From: Inonotus obliquus
Lineage: Eukaryota > Basidiomycota > Agaricomycetes > Hymenochaetales > Hymenochaetaceae
DNA: 64,000 nt
Assembly: GCA_032164295.1 (NCBI GenBank)
Contig: JAJHTX010000002.1
Location: 2,542,001 to 2,606,000, forward strand
Reading direction: 5' to 3'
Part shown: in pieces, positions 35,701 to 45,817 of the stretch
Layout of the letters: every line of letters begins with the position of its first letter
Position numbering within the stretch: position 1 is the first letter of the stretch
Made by a program: the position numbers and the translations under genes
The notes under the pieces: model-generated
Databases searched by the model: none
The model's input: only the letters and a program-made list of their open reading frames with translations
Told to the model about the DNA's origin: nothing

Positions 35701-36537
35701 GGTGGATTCCAAAATGAGCAAGCTCGATCGCAAGAGGTTTCTATTCCCAACCTTACCATGCAGGATCCGGACGAGCAACGACCAGGCTCGTCATCGTCAT
35801 CGTCGGCATCGGCTTCCTCTACTAGTGCTGCCACTTCGGTTTCTGCTGTTACGGGACTCACTGGCGTTTCGACAAGGGCCCAGTCGGGCAGTGTGACCGG
35901 AGAAAGACCTGCAGTTGTCTCTGGTACTAACTCAGAATCAAGCGTACACGAACCCAATGAACATACAGACCCCTCTACACTGTTGACCCCATCGATGCAG
36001 GATTTGCGTGCTGGACAAGCTGCATTGAGGGAGACGGTTGAAGTGGTGGATGATTATAGTATGGAGGTTGACGACGATGCGGACGGAGAAGGGGAAGATT
36101 CCGACGCGACAGAGCTAGATTGTACGGAGCCGAGCATAGTTGGTCGTCTACCTGAAAGCATGGCCGGCATTTCACCTGTATCCCCTAGCGGCGGAAGCAC
36201 TGAAGGCTCTACCACTTCACGAACTTCTAGCACTTTGCCTTCCTCAACAATTCCTTCGACTACCCCATCCTCCGCATCCTCGTCCACTGTAAATACTTCT
36301 CCTTCTCACCAACCTTCCACACCTTCATCTACTCCAAATCCCCCTCAATCTCAAGCACAATCCCAATCCCTCCCACCATTTCGTGAACTCATTGAAGCAA
36401 CAGACCGTCTAGACATTGCTGGTATTGCATTTGACCCCAGTGGCGCTTACATGTATGTTGCGACCGTCGACGGCATCACCGAATGGGCGATTCAAGGCGT
36501 CGAACAGAGGTGGTGGCATTCTAGTGGGTGCTTGTAA
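32736..36537 (+). CDS. WD40-type protein with DUF2415-like motif
   Basis: Five exons, 32736-32839, 32899-33001, 33054-33759, 33818-34464 and 34531-36537, join in phase to about 1188 aa. The N-terminal half shows beta-propeller-like blades: ERGVLWYVTEDGIVEQDIL, ARLVVSNN-like PRLVVSNNDCTVKFFDVS, SISPDGSTVLSCGDASTIYL, and FTTAWSADGMRFAVASQEGM followed by RVWDVR. A motif around HVVDAYTFSRHDVLRIPH follows. The middle is a long Arg/Ser-rich disordered region with a charged coiled stretch (EERERDTAQLRSMIHRAREH). The C-terminus, IAGIAFDPSGAYMYVATVDG followed by ITEWAI, fits the short DUF2415 motif found in fungal WD40 proteins. The role is unknown. The disordered insertion of several hundred residues inside the propeller is notable. 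Confidence 0.8.
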
Positions 36538-37288
36538 TTATTTGGCTTGGTGGGTACGGTAACCACCACAGAGTCGGACTCTCTGAGAATTCTGTTGAAA
36601 CACTGCTACTCTCTCACCCTAACCTACTTCCTTATTCTTGGCTTCCCATTTCCGGGACTTGATAGTCCGTCTTTTGCCCTACTTCAGCCCTTTTCTGGTT
36701 TTCTTCAGTCTTCTACCTATCCCGACTCCGAAAATCATACCAATGTGTAACAAAACGATGTAGTCTTATGATCGTGACGATTCACATCTGTACTTTCTAC
36801 TTTTTCCCCCACCCCACTTCTGTATAACATATCAAGGCAATGCAATGATTTTCACTATTTTGGTTAACGTAATTCGTGAGCGAGATGCTTTCAAAAAACT
36901 GAAAGCAGCTGTGAAGTCTAAAAGTACTGAGCATCACATGCATCACATGCAATTTTTCTGAAAACCAAAACCATTTGGGTTAACATCTCAGGAAGTATTC
37001 AATCAAATCCAACATAGATGCGCCAAAAAACATGGACACTGCCCAACTTGCTAGGACATACTATAAGTACTTGCAAGGCTCAGCCGAAAGAAGAACAGGG
37101 CTCAACAGCGGGCTAAACGATACGCAAGCATTGTCATTTCCAGTAACGAATGTCAAATCCTCGATTCCAGCATCCGGTGATGTTTAATTGCGAATATCCT
37201 CTAAAGTGAGTTTAGCGAAAGGGATGAAAAGTGTCAGTGGAGAAGATAAACTTACATTAATGAATAATTTGGAATTAAGCACGATCGG
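36538..37288. other. Intergenic region without recognisable gene
   Basis: About 750 nt following the WD40-type gene, probably containing its 3' UTR and that of the minus-strand gene starting at 38.6 kb. A tandem gcatcacat repeat is visible near 36931-36950. No coding signal. Confidence 0.5.
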
Positions 37289-38576
37289 TCAGGCCGGGGT
37301 GGGTGACTCTCGATTTACCGATGGTTCTCGTGTCCTTGTGCGAGGAGTAGAACTTGCCCTACTGACCCTTGGCCCTCCATTTTTCTCCTCATTATCCATC
37401 TCGATGTCGATATTCATCGCATTCCGACTCACGCTCCGACTCGAAACCCGACTTCCATCACGGTTTGGTACGATTTTCTCTGGTTTTGAGGTAAGGTAGG
37501 GAACTTGATGTTTACGTGTACGCCATAGAACGTAAAAAATTAAGATGAGGAGTGCAATGGAGGCAAATCCTGCAACGAGTCCTCCTATAAGCGCTGATTC
37601 TGGGGATTTCCTGACTGGTGGCGTCGAACCCTCTTCCTCTTCGCGAAGTACAAGCAAATCTAAATAGACGGAGAGGTGAATGGAATTAGCTAGGCTACCG
37701 GCATATTGGCGCACCTTTCGTCATGGCTCGAGCGTCAAATGATGTGAACAATTCTTCTCCCAAGAGCAATCAGTGAAGATGTGTAGTTTGCACTATTGCC
37801 GTCGCTTGTGGGCGTAGGAAAGAGGGTATGCTCATGTTCAAAACGAGGCTGGACCTAGAAGTGCTTTAATACCAGCAGCGTGCAACGGAACATGGCATGG
37901 ACGGTGAATATGAATGTACAGCAGCAAGCCATACACTGTCCTCGTGGGCAATCAATTGCATGGAATTTCTGCAATAGTCTCGCATGATGCAAGATTCGCA
38001 GCCCAGGATCTCCTTAGCGACGATGGTCCGCGGACCATCACATGTTCGACTCACAAGGCTCGCACTTCGAGGTGTCCCAGGCAAAGCAGGTGCGCCTTGG
38101 GCCATTTCTCTAATCCAGACTGATTGGTATCGACGTCAGCAACTGGTTAAGGGAGGAAAGCTTCACAGACCACTGCACGGGAGTTTGCCAGCGCCAGTGC
38201 CGACGTGAGTTTGTTCCCGCTTAAAACTCCGACCTTTGAATTTCAAGTCGAATTTGCGCGCGTTTACCCATGTCGTTGCTTGCAATCTTCGCGATACTCG
38301 GCTATACCTGCCGCGCAGAGATGGGGCGCTATATTGCTGTGAGGACTGATGACTGGTCGGTCTTTTAATTCTACATGCTCTTCTCCGAAGGACTCAGCAA
38401 AGTCTAGTACATACTTCTGCCAGTGGTCGAAATTGAACGTGAAGGATGGCCCAAAAAACATACTCACTCGCTACGCACGAAGGACGCTTGGCCGTGGATG
38501 CGCTGTCAATAATAACATCGGGCCTCTGACTTCCACCTATATTCAGCCACTTCAATTCACGGAGATACTGGCTCAT
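37289..38576 (-). CDS. Putative single-pass membrane protein, model incomplete
   Basis: The best supported part is the last exon, about 37667-37289. It encodes EEEEGSTPPVRKSPESALIG, one strong membrane helix (GLVAGFASIALLILIFYVLW), a basic stop-transfer (RTRKHQ) and a Ser/Arg-rich tail ending NRESPTPA. It follows a gtgcgc...tatttag intron, and the preceding stretch reads EELFTSFDARAMTK. Farther upstream, from ATG 38576, MSQYLRELKWLNIGGSQRP and a gtgagt-ctag intron lead into NFAESFGEEHVELKDRP. I could not connect all pieces, and the middle (38.2-37.8 kb) is unresolved. The layout suggests an ectodomain, one helix and a cytosolic tail. It may be a real gene or one in decay. Confidence 0.35.
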
Positions 38577-38800
38577 TAGTTATGTCCTTCAACCAGCAAA
38601 GTTGGCTGAATGTTCTCATGAGCATCATTTGATATGTTCTATCCGGACTCGCCGCGAAAACACCGGGTACGCAAAGTATCGCGTATTTATGAGAGGGTCC
38701 GTCCAAACAAGCTGTATATCATCTTGTCCTTGAGAAGCATCTTGGCTTAGCCCAAACACCGCCAGCCTCATCGGAAACCAACTCGAAATACTTCTCTGCA

Positions 38801-39258
38801 ATGAAACTTAGGACCTGCATCGTACTTATCGCCTCAATCCTTACTGTGTCCGTTGGCGCCTGCGCTAATGCATGTGGCTACGGTCAACTTGTCACGGGCT
38901 ATACTAATGTGAGTGTCTATAACAAACTCACTTTCACTTTCTGAAACTTAATGATATTCATTATTCGTCAGACAACAGCAGTAATCCTAACGAGTGACTG
39001 TAAGGTTCTTGCTACCAAACCTGACGTTGCCGATACCTGCGGTGTCTACGTTGGTGTAAACAATGGGATCTCTGTGGCACTCGATTGTAGAGGAAAGTAA
39101 GCAAGATTTTTCATATTGCTGCTCTCGGAGGTACTGACATATCGTATTTACCCCGAAGTACCATAAGAATGAATGGGCAAACTTGGTTTAAGTCTGGTTT
39201 CGCTTCTGGGTCGTGTCCTCAGATAAGGGAGAACATGCAGTGCTGGCGTCGTGAATGA
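38801..39258 (+). CDS. Small cysteine-containing secreted protein
   Basis: Three exons: 38801-38908, 38972-39096 and 39159-39258, giving 110 aa. A clear signal peptide (MKLRTCIVLIASILTVSVGA) is followed by a mature chain of about 90 residues with seven cysteines. The motifs are CANACGYGQLV, SDCKVLATKPDVADTCGVYV, LDCRG, GSCPQ and MQCWRRE at the end. Size, signal peptide and cysteine content match the class of small secreted proteins that includes effectors and other extracellular proteins; no specific family is recognised. An odd number of cysteines would leave one unpaired or allow dimer formation, unless the first is removed with the signal peptide. Confidence 0.8.
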
Positions 39259-39491
39259 CCTCTCGTAATGTAGCTCATATGAAGAGTCACTGGATGTCTC
39301 GTCCATTTTTCATCAGATTCTGTTTGCCTGTTAACTTATACTATCGGTTCCTCGATAACAAGAGTGGTTTCACTTGTGTTTGAAATCCTTATTATTAATT
39401 ATGATCGGGGAGCGATTTCCTGTCCCTAAAATACACTGATTACATGGAAGATGTAAACCCCAAATCCCAATATTTATATCAAGGCCCGCCT

Positions 39492-40829
39492 CTACTGTGC
39501 GCGATAAATTTGTTTCTCATCCCCGAATACTATCGCACATTTCCCTGTTTTTCCCGTATCGAATAGCTTGTACGCTTCGTCGGATTCGTCGATGTTGAAA
39601 GTATTTGTGATTGTGACCTGAGAAGGTAAGCAGTCAATAATCACATATCTGTGTCTCTGCAAAGCAACGTACCTCTGGATGCAAATCCCACCGAACGAGG
39701 AGATTGACGAGTTCTTCCATCTGACCTGTTGAGCAAACCCAACTTCCGTAAAGCGCCAGGCCTTTGTGGATTACATCCTCGGACACGTCAAACGTCAGTT
39801 CACCCTCTTCTCCAACAAACACAACACGGCCCCAAACGCGAGCAGCTCTAATGCAAGTAAGACGGGCATTGGCCGCACCGCTGCAGTCGATCGCAACGTC
39901 AACACCATCACCTTCGGACCAAGCAACGACTGCTTTTATATCTGCTTCACCCTCCTTGCCTGCTGCCTCCCCCTTCACGCACTCTAGAGATTCTATACCC
40001 AGCTTTCTTGCAAACTCTACTCGATCCGGTTGGAACTCAAGTCCGAGAACTTTTGCGCCTAATTTCTGTGCAAGCAAAGCTGTGCCAAGCCCGACGGGCC
40101 CGAGTCCCGTAATCAAGACTCGATCCTGACCAGATATCTGCGCTCGAACGCATGCGGCATAAGACGTGCCGAGCCCACATCCGAGAATTGCGCCATCAAG
40201 GTAGGTGAGAGGTTCTGGCAAGTGCACCAAGTCTCGAGCCTCGCACAAAACATATTCCCCTAGTATAACGTCAGACACGCTTGGCCAAGAAAGAGAAGCA
40301 ACCGAAGTGGCTTACCGTGTCCTCCATCTCGTTGCCAACCGTACGCTTTGCGGTTTGGGTCGATACAATAGATGTGATAACCTTTTCTGCAATAGTAGCA
40401 TTGGCCACATCCTTGAATGTGGTACACAGCAACACGGGTTCCTTCCTTCCAGCTTGAGGAAGTAATCAGATAGATGGTCACTTAGTTAGCATATTCATCA
40501 CGTACACATCTGAAACACCCGGACCACGCTTTGCAACAACCCCACATGGCTCATGTCCTGCAATTCCGCCCAAATATCCCTCCGCGCCTGTCCTATGCGT
40601 CTTGGGACGGTAAATAGCTCGAAGGTCGGAACCACAAATGCCTGATGCTTTGGATTGAATAAGGACTTCCCCTGGACCTGGCTCGGGTACGGGAGTTTCT
40701 CGTACATCGACGCGCCGGTTACCAGGAAGGTATACGCCTGTCAATCAGGTATGAATAAAGTACGCAGGTAGACAAGAGAAAGCTTGACGAGCCTTTCATG
40801 GTAGATGGAATCTCAAAAGTAGTCGCCAT
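39492..40829 (-). CDS. Zinc-binding alcohol dehydrogenase (MDR family)
   Basis: Five exons: 40829-40793, 40737-40506, 40452-40316, 40259-39673 and 39617-39492, about 372 aa, the usual size. Catalytic zinc ligands sit in GICGSD and AGHEPCG. The structural zinc cysteines are in GCGQCYYCRKGYHIYC, and the NAD(P) Rossmann motif is GLGPVGLG. The GroES-like N-terminal half and the order of motifs suggest a polyol/threonine-dehydrogenase-like branch. It is cytosolic and oxidises an alcohol to an aldehyde or ketone; the substrate is not evident. Intron 1 can only be removed in phase with a GC donor (AAAG/gctcgt), which is unusual. The start codon lies just 17 nt after the stop of the neighbouring minus-strand gene, so its promoter must overlap that gene. 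Confidence 0.9.
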
Positions 40830-40846
40830 TATTAAAACTGACCAGT

Positions 40847-41417
40847 TCACAAGTGCTGCTGAGTGAACCAAAAGCCGCAGGGAGGCTGAATCTTTATATC
40901 GAATCCTCCAAGAGACCGGACCGTAACATCCCTATTCCATGTGATCACTCCGAGATCCGCTGCTGGTCCTGCGTCGGTCATATCGTACTTACTATTCTGC
41001 GTGAAATTACGGACTGAGAGGGACTCTATACCACATGAAAGAGATTCGGAGGAACAAGGAAAGCTTGGCTCATTGCAATACCCTGGAAGTAATGCCACGC
41101 CTGGCATATTCAACAAAGAAAGTTACGCACAGTAAGCCAATCTTGTCGAGCCGGAAGTGGTGCAAGCTTCGACGAGAGCCATCGTATTCTATACCCTGGC
41201 AGTAATCGTATGATGACAGAAAAGTAATGAAGATAGGTAGCAAGCAGAGTATGAGCATCTTCATCCAAGGAGCGGTGAATCTTCGTGCAAAGTCTGCCGA
41301 TCCTTGCCGCTGAGATAGACGAAAGTCGGACTTGATCGTGTGAGTCTGCGGCCAAGTGTGCTGGACTGGAGAATAGATGGTGGTGAAGGAGAATCTTCGG
41401 TCCTCAACTTCTTCCAT
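40847..41417 (-). CDS. Small membrane-anchored protein, unknown function
   Basis: Two exons, 41417-41131 and 41063-40847, join to about 167 aa. After a basic N-terminus of about 50 residues comes one hydrophobic helix (MLILCLLPIFITFLSSYDY). A hydrophilic C-terminal part follows with CSSESLSCGIESLSVRNFTQ and AADLGVITWNRDVTVRSLGG. The layout suggests a type II membrane protein with a lumenal or extracellular tail, with two possible disulphide cysteines. The acceptor at 41064 is the only one keeping the frame. It ends 17 nt before the alcohol dehydrogenase gene on the same strand, which is very tight for a fungal gene pair. I do not recognise the family. Confidence 0.55.
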
Positions 41418-41760
41418 CCGGGCCGCCAATCTTGTTATGTCAGCTTTCCATTGATTCCCGACGCGATGGGTTCAGATTCGATTCGCTCTCAAGTGTGAGA
41501 GGTGTGGCTTTGCTCACTAGACATTGATTGGTATTTACGCGCCGCCGTTGTTCGACAATTGTCCTACCCAGACTCCCTTTTCACTCGACCGTCCCAACTC
41601 CGTTCCATCAGTTCGAGGATGCTATCAAGAAGTTGATACCGAAGACCAATATTTCCTTGTTGTGAACAAACGAGAGACGCAAGTGAGAATAATTGACGGA
41701 GCTATGTTGAATGAAACGATCAAAGTTTAGCGACGGGCGAGCGATACATTTGGCATAGCC

Positions 41761-41775
41761 AGCACGTGACGTGCT
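41761..41775. promoter_or_regulatory. 15-bp palindrome combining CACGTG and GACGTG
   Basis: AGCACGTGACGTGCT is a perfect inverted repeat around a central G. It lies between two divergent starts, 70 nt before the Skt5-like gene (+) and about 340 nt from the membrane-protein gene (-). CACGTG is a classical bHLH (Cbf1/Ino2-like) core and TGACGTG a bZIP half-palindrome. Function is inferred from sequence and position only. Confidence 0.4.
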
Positions 41776-41844
41776 GTGCCTAACCATCACCCAAAAAATA
41801 GAATTTATTGCCAACAAGCTCATCGCTGCTTTTCTCCATCGTTC

Positions 41845-44445
41845 ATGGAGACAGCCAACTACTCTGCGCCGCCAGTACCACCGAGACCGTACAGTAGTCA
41901 AGCAGCTCCATATTCACCACCTCCAGTGCCGCCTCTGCCGCCTGGTTATCTCCGGGAAGAACCCCTAGCCGCACCGCGCCCACAACGACTTAATCCGGAC
42001 TTACCTGCTGACGTGGGTTTGCCATATTTACGTGAACTCAACTGATATTCAGTCTTTACTTACATAGATGGCACGAAATCTCGACGAACAGCTCGCATAC
42101 AGTGGTCCTCGGCTCTCTTCGCCCCCACCACCCGGTAACATGAACATCAATCATGCACCTGGTTTTGTGTTCCCCGGAGCGCATCCTCCGCCTCCCCACT
42201 ATGGATCACCTCCAATGTCGAATGCTAATGCGCCGATGATTCCGATGCCCCAGATCCAGGCCGACGATGGAGGCCTATCAAACCAGATGGGCGGCTTGTC
42301 GCTCAATGGTGGGTACCATCCCAGACAGAGAGCAGTGAGCAATGTAGCACCTGGGTTGCCTGTTCCGCAGTATGGAGAAGGCGGACACAGACAGAGGACG
42401 TACAGCGCGTCTGGCCCTCCGCCTCCTAACTTCGCGGCTTCGCCTCCGCTTCAGGGCACTGCTCGCCCGCTGACGCCCGTAGTTCCAGGATCAAGTTCAT
42501 CACCGAACCTGACTGCACCGCTTCCAACGATTGCTTCTCTACAGTCTGCTCTGCCTGCAGTGGAATCTCCGAGTGCAGATGTGAGCAGTAGAGTAGCCTG
42601 GATACGGGATGTCTTGCTTCTTGTCAATCGGGCAACAGCGGCTGCAAACAAGAGACCACCGATTAGCATCGATCCAATAACAGGCCCCGCACGGATTTCT
42701 GATCCGGGTCTGCAACGGCTTGTTGACACTGCTCTACCACTGTTGATCTCGCTTGCCCCTGGTCCACCGCAACAGGGTCAGCAACTCACTCCTCCGCTCG
42801 CTGAGGCTCTATATATGCGCGCTTCTCTCACAGCCTCTGGCGCGTTTCCATCACATCTACCGCAAAATCAGCGCGGCGCTTTTCGGGAGTTCGAAGCTGC
42901 CGCTCGGTCAGGATATTCACCAGCTTCGTGGTTCAAAATCGGACGGGATTATGAATCGTTCAACGACTTGAAACACGCCATTGATTGCTTTGATCGAGGA
43001 GCTCGTGCGGGAGATGAAAGTTGCTTGTATAGACTAGGCATGGCAAATCTGCTGGGGCAGCTTGGAATGACTCAGGACTATGCAAAGGCCCTGCCAATGC
43101 TGCAAAGAGCTGCGACACTTGCAACAATAAACGTACCGCAACCGGCGTATGTGTATGCATTGATTCTTCTGGGGGACACAACTGCCGTTCCTCTCCCGGC
43201 CTCGATTCCCCCTCATATAATTAATTCGCTAGTCCCTCAAGGCTCAACTGCTCCTCTTGAGGCTCGCAAGCATATTGAAAGGGCAGCGTATCTGCACTTC
43301 ACTCCGGTGAGTATGCCGCACTCCTTGTGTTAGTTTTAACGTTAAAATAATTCAATCGTTCAGGCGCAATACAAACTCGGACATGCGTATGAGTTCGCAG
43401 AACCTCCGTTCCCGTTCGACGCGCTTCTTAGCGTGCAGTATTATTCGTTGGCAAGCCAAACAGGCGAACCTGAGGCCGATTTGGCCTTAAGTCGCTGGTT
43501 CCTTTGCGGCTCCGAGGGCACTGGAGCCGGTGATGGATTCAAGAGAGACGAAAATCTCGCCTTCATCTTCGGCGAGAAAGCGGCGAAGAAAGGTAACTAT
43601 CGATTACCCTGATAATGAAGTTCTATGAGTCTGAATTACGTATTATAGGATTACCATCTGCTGAGTTTGCGTTGGGATATTACTGGGAAGTCGGTGTGGG
43701 AGTCCCAGCGCCTGATATCCAGAAAGCGCTCAACTGGTATGAACAGGCCGCAAGTCACGGTAACAATGATGCGGTGCAGCGCTTGACAGAACTGAAGAAA
43801 GAGAGTGCCCACACGCTTACACGGCAAGAACACGAGGCGATCACGGAGAATAAGCTTGTGAGAAAGCGAACACAAGCGAAAGCACGATCTGATGCGGCTG
43901 GTGGTGGGCGCCCAACCCCGACTGTTCGTAGAGGAGACGCGAACCAGGTTCTTGAAGGGATTCGACAGAACTCTCTTCAACCACAGCCTCGTCTATCGTC
44001 GTATGGTCATCCAGGAGGACATCAATCTCCACCTCCGCCTATGCCCTCCATGCCAATTATGCCAAATCATGGTCCAGGTCCTGATGTTCAAGATCCAGCA
44101 GCACGTCTACGTAACCGACCGCGTTATTCGCTTATTGACCCTGGTTCCAACCCATCATCACCTCCCGGTGGTCCTCTCCCGCATCGCGTTGCATCAGCCT
44201 CCGGACGAGGTTCCGGTGGACGTATTCCTTCAGGACCAGGAGGGTATCCTGGACCTCAGAGTTCTCCACCAACCAAACCAAGACCTCTAGGTCAAGGTCA
44301 ATCACCGCCGGAACCCTTACCCCCCGCTTCTGCACCGTCCTCACCACCAATGAACAAGCCCATGGGAGGTACGAAGTATAATACGTTCGCGGATATGGGT
44401 GTTCAAGGTGGAAGGGCAGAAAAAGATGACTGTGTGATCATGTAG
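41845..44445 (+). CDS. Skt5/Chs4-type chitin synthase regulator with Sel1 repeats and CAAX box
   Basis: Four exons: 41845-42012, 42068-43306, 43364-43592 and 43649-44445, about 810 aa. A Pro/Ser-rich N-terminal third is followed by Sel1-type repeats: AARSGYSPASWFKIGRDYES, HAIDCFDRGARAGDESCLYR, RAAYLHFTPAQYKLGHAYEF, FGEKAAKKGLPSAEFALGYY and NWYEQAASHGNNDAVQRL. A basic and Pro/Gly-rich tail ends in DDCVIM. CVIM is a farnesylation CAAX motif, known from yeast Chs4/Skt5 and its relatives. These proteins activate and localise a class of chitin synthase at bud necks or septa, and prenylation helps membrane attachment. The exact orthologue in the family cannot be fixed from sequence alone. Confidence 0.9.
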
Positions 44446-44976
44446 ATAGACGTAAGTTGGGATTTGCTATCAAGTTCGTTTCGTTCTTGACGGACATGCG
44501 GTCCTATCCTTGATATATAACGGAATCGGAGTAATCAATGCGAATGTCTTGGACTTTGATTTTTTGATTTTTTCTTGACCCCCCATTTCTTTGCGATATT
44601 CAGCTTGATCTGATTATATACCCCATTGACCATCACAGATCTGCTGTACATCTGTATCATCTAATGTATGGTTCGAAGATAATTATAGAAACCGGAAAGT
44701 CTCCTCTTTACAAAGTGACTGGTTTGCTCCTGATTTAGGACGTCAAGGATGAAAATCGATTTGATGTTTTACACATATGTTCATATTCGACTTTGCTGTA
44801 CTTACTCGACACTCGACACAGGATATCACATGCAAGAGAGGAGGTACCGCCTAAATATTTAATGATCTTATCTTGCTAATACATTTGTTGCGGGTTGCGG
44901 ACGGACGGACGGAGGAAGATAACGATTCTTCGGAGGCGAAGGCAGAAGGCGAAAGTCTCGGAGAGCCGCAGACCGC
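44446..44976. other. Convergent 3' spacer
   Basis: About 530 nt between the Skt5-like stop (+) and the stop of the minus-strand gene at 44977. It is AT-rich, with T runs and a (GGAC) short tandem near 44899-44913. No coding signal is seen. Confidence 0.5.
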
Positions 44977-45817
44977 TTACAATAACTTCTTTCTACGAAT
45001 CAATTTCTGAATATTTGTAAGTACTTTATCCGGAAGGAAGAGATCATGCTGAGGTTGTGGATCTGGGACGAAATCCAATGCCATACTATCATACTTAGCA
45101 AACCTACTGAGAAGTCCCCCCGTAACGTATCGCGACGTGAAGCATTGAAGGTACTTATCAGCATCCATCTATCCACCTATCCGTCTATCTATCCACCCTC
45201 GCTCACCCTCTTCACATTTTATTTGAAATTCAACTCCATTCAAGATGCAAGATATCAAAGACACCAGCAGGGTACTAGTACTGTATGGACTATCTATATT
45301 GAGTATCGTTATTCTATTCTTCGACGCGTCATAGTTCACTCGCCAAGCTGCGCGATAAAGTGCCGAGAGCAAGGGGGAGGGGGAGACGTCTGCATCTGTC
45401 AGAGCGTGAGCGCTGTACTATACCGTTATACAGCTATAAAATTGATTGATTGTATTGCTGCTTATCAGCACTGCCTTTTCGTCGAACAATGAACAACGAA
45501 GCCATCTTGTGCCTTTGGATCTTCGTGCGGGGCAGAGAAGAGCCATGGGAAGACCGAGTCGATGAGTTGAGTAACCGGTGCGAGGTGGTCTTGAGTTGTG
45601 GTTGGACCTAAAAAATGGATATGAAATCCACTTCTTGCTTAGAAAAGAACGTCATACAAATCATCAGATATATGACCGTTCAACCGATACGCACTGGGAG
45701 TTGAAGAGGGCGAACGAGCAAGACTTCTAGTCCGGTCTTAGCAAGGAGCATGCGGCCGTCTAAAGTATTCTTGGCCTGTCTTGAAAGTGTCGTACCAACC
45801 CGGCGACGGCCGTCTAT
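44977..45817 (-). CDS. Conserved-looking uncharacterised protein, 5' end missing from model
   Basis: Three minus-strand exons look clearly coding. One at 45817-45685 follows a cactcacag acceptor and reads DGRRRVGTTLSRQAKNTLDG then TGLEVLLVRPLQLP. One from 45607 to about 45490 reads TQDHLAPVTQLIDSVFPWLF. The last, 45153-44977, reads FTSRYVTGGLLSRFAKYDSM then LPDKVLTNIQKLIRRKKLL before the stop. The first two join in phase (G/GT) if a gttgaa donor is used. The link to the last exon, across a stretch with tetranucleotide repeats, is unresolved, and upstream exons with the start (perhaps near 46.2 kb) are not defined. I cannot name the family. There is no signal peptide or membrane helix in the visible part. 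Confidence 0.45.
45163..45198. repeat. Degenerate tetranucleotide (ATCC/ATCT) repeat
   Basis: A run of alternating ATCC, ATCT and CTATCC units forms a short imperfect microsatellite. It lies in what is probably an intron of the minus-strand gene around it. Confidence 0.6.

Noticed and set aside
34543..36537. Treating the long 664-codon frame as a gene by itself
   Set aside because: Its frame continues through a clean gtaagt...aaaag intron into the upstream WD40-type exons, so it is the last exon of that gene.
45163..45198. Possible CRISPR-like or satellite array in the ATCC/ATCT repeats
   Set aside because: The units are 4 nt, imperfect and without spacers; it is a simple microsatellite in a eukaryotic genome.
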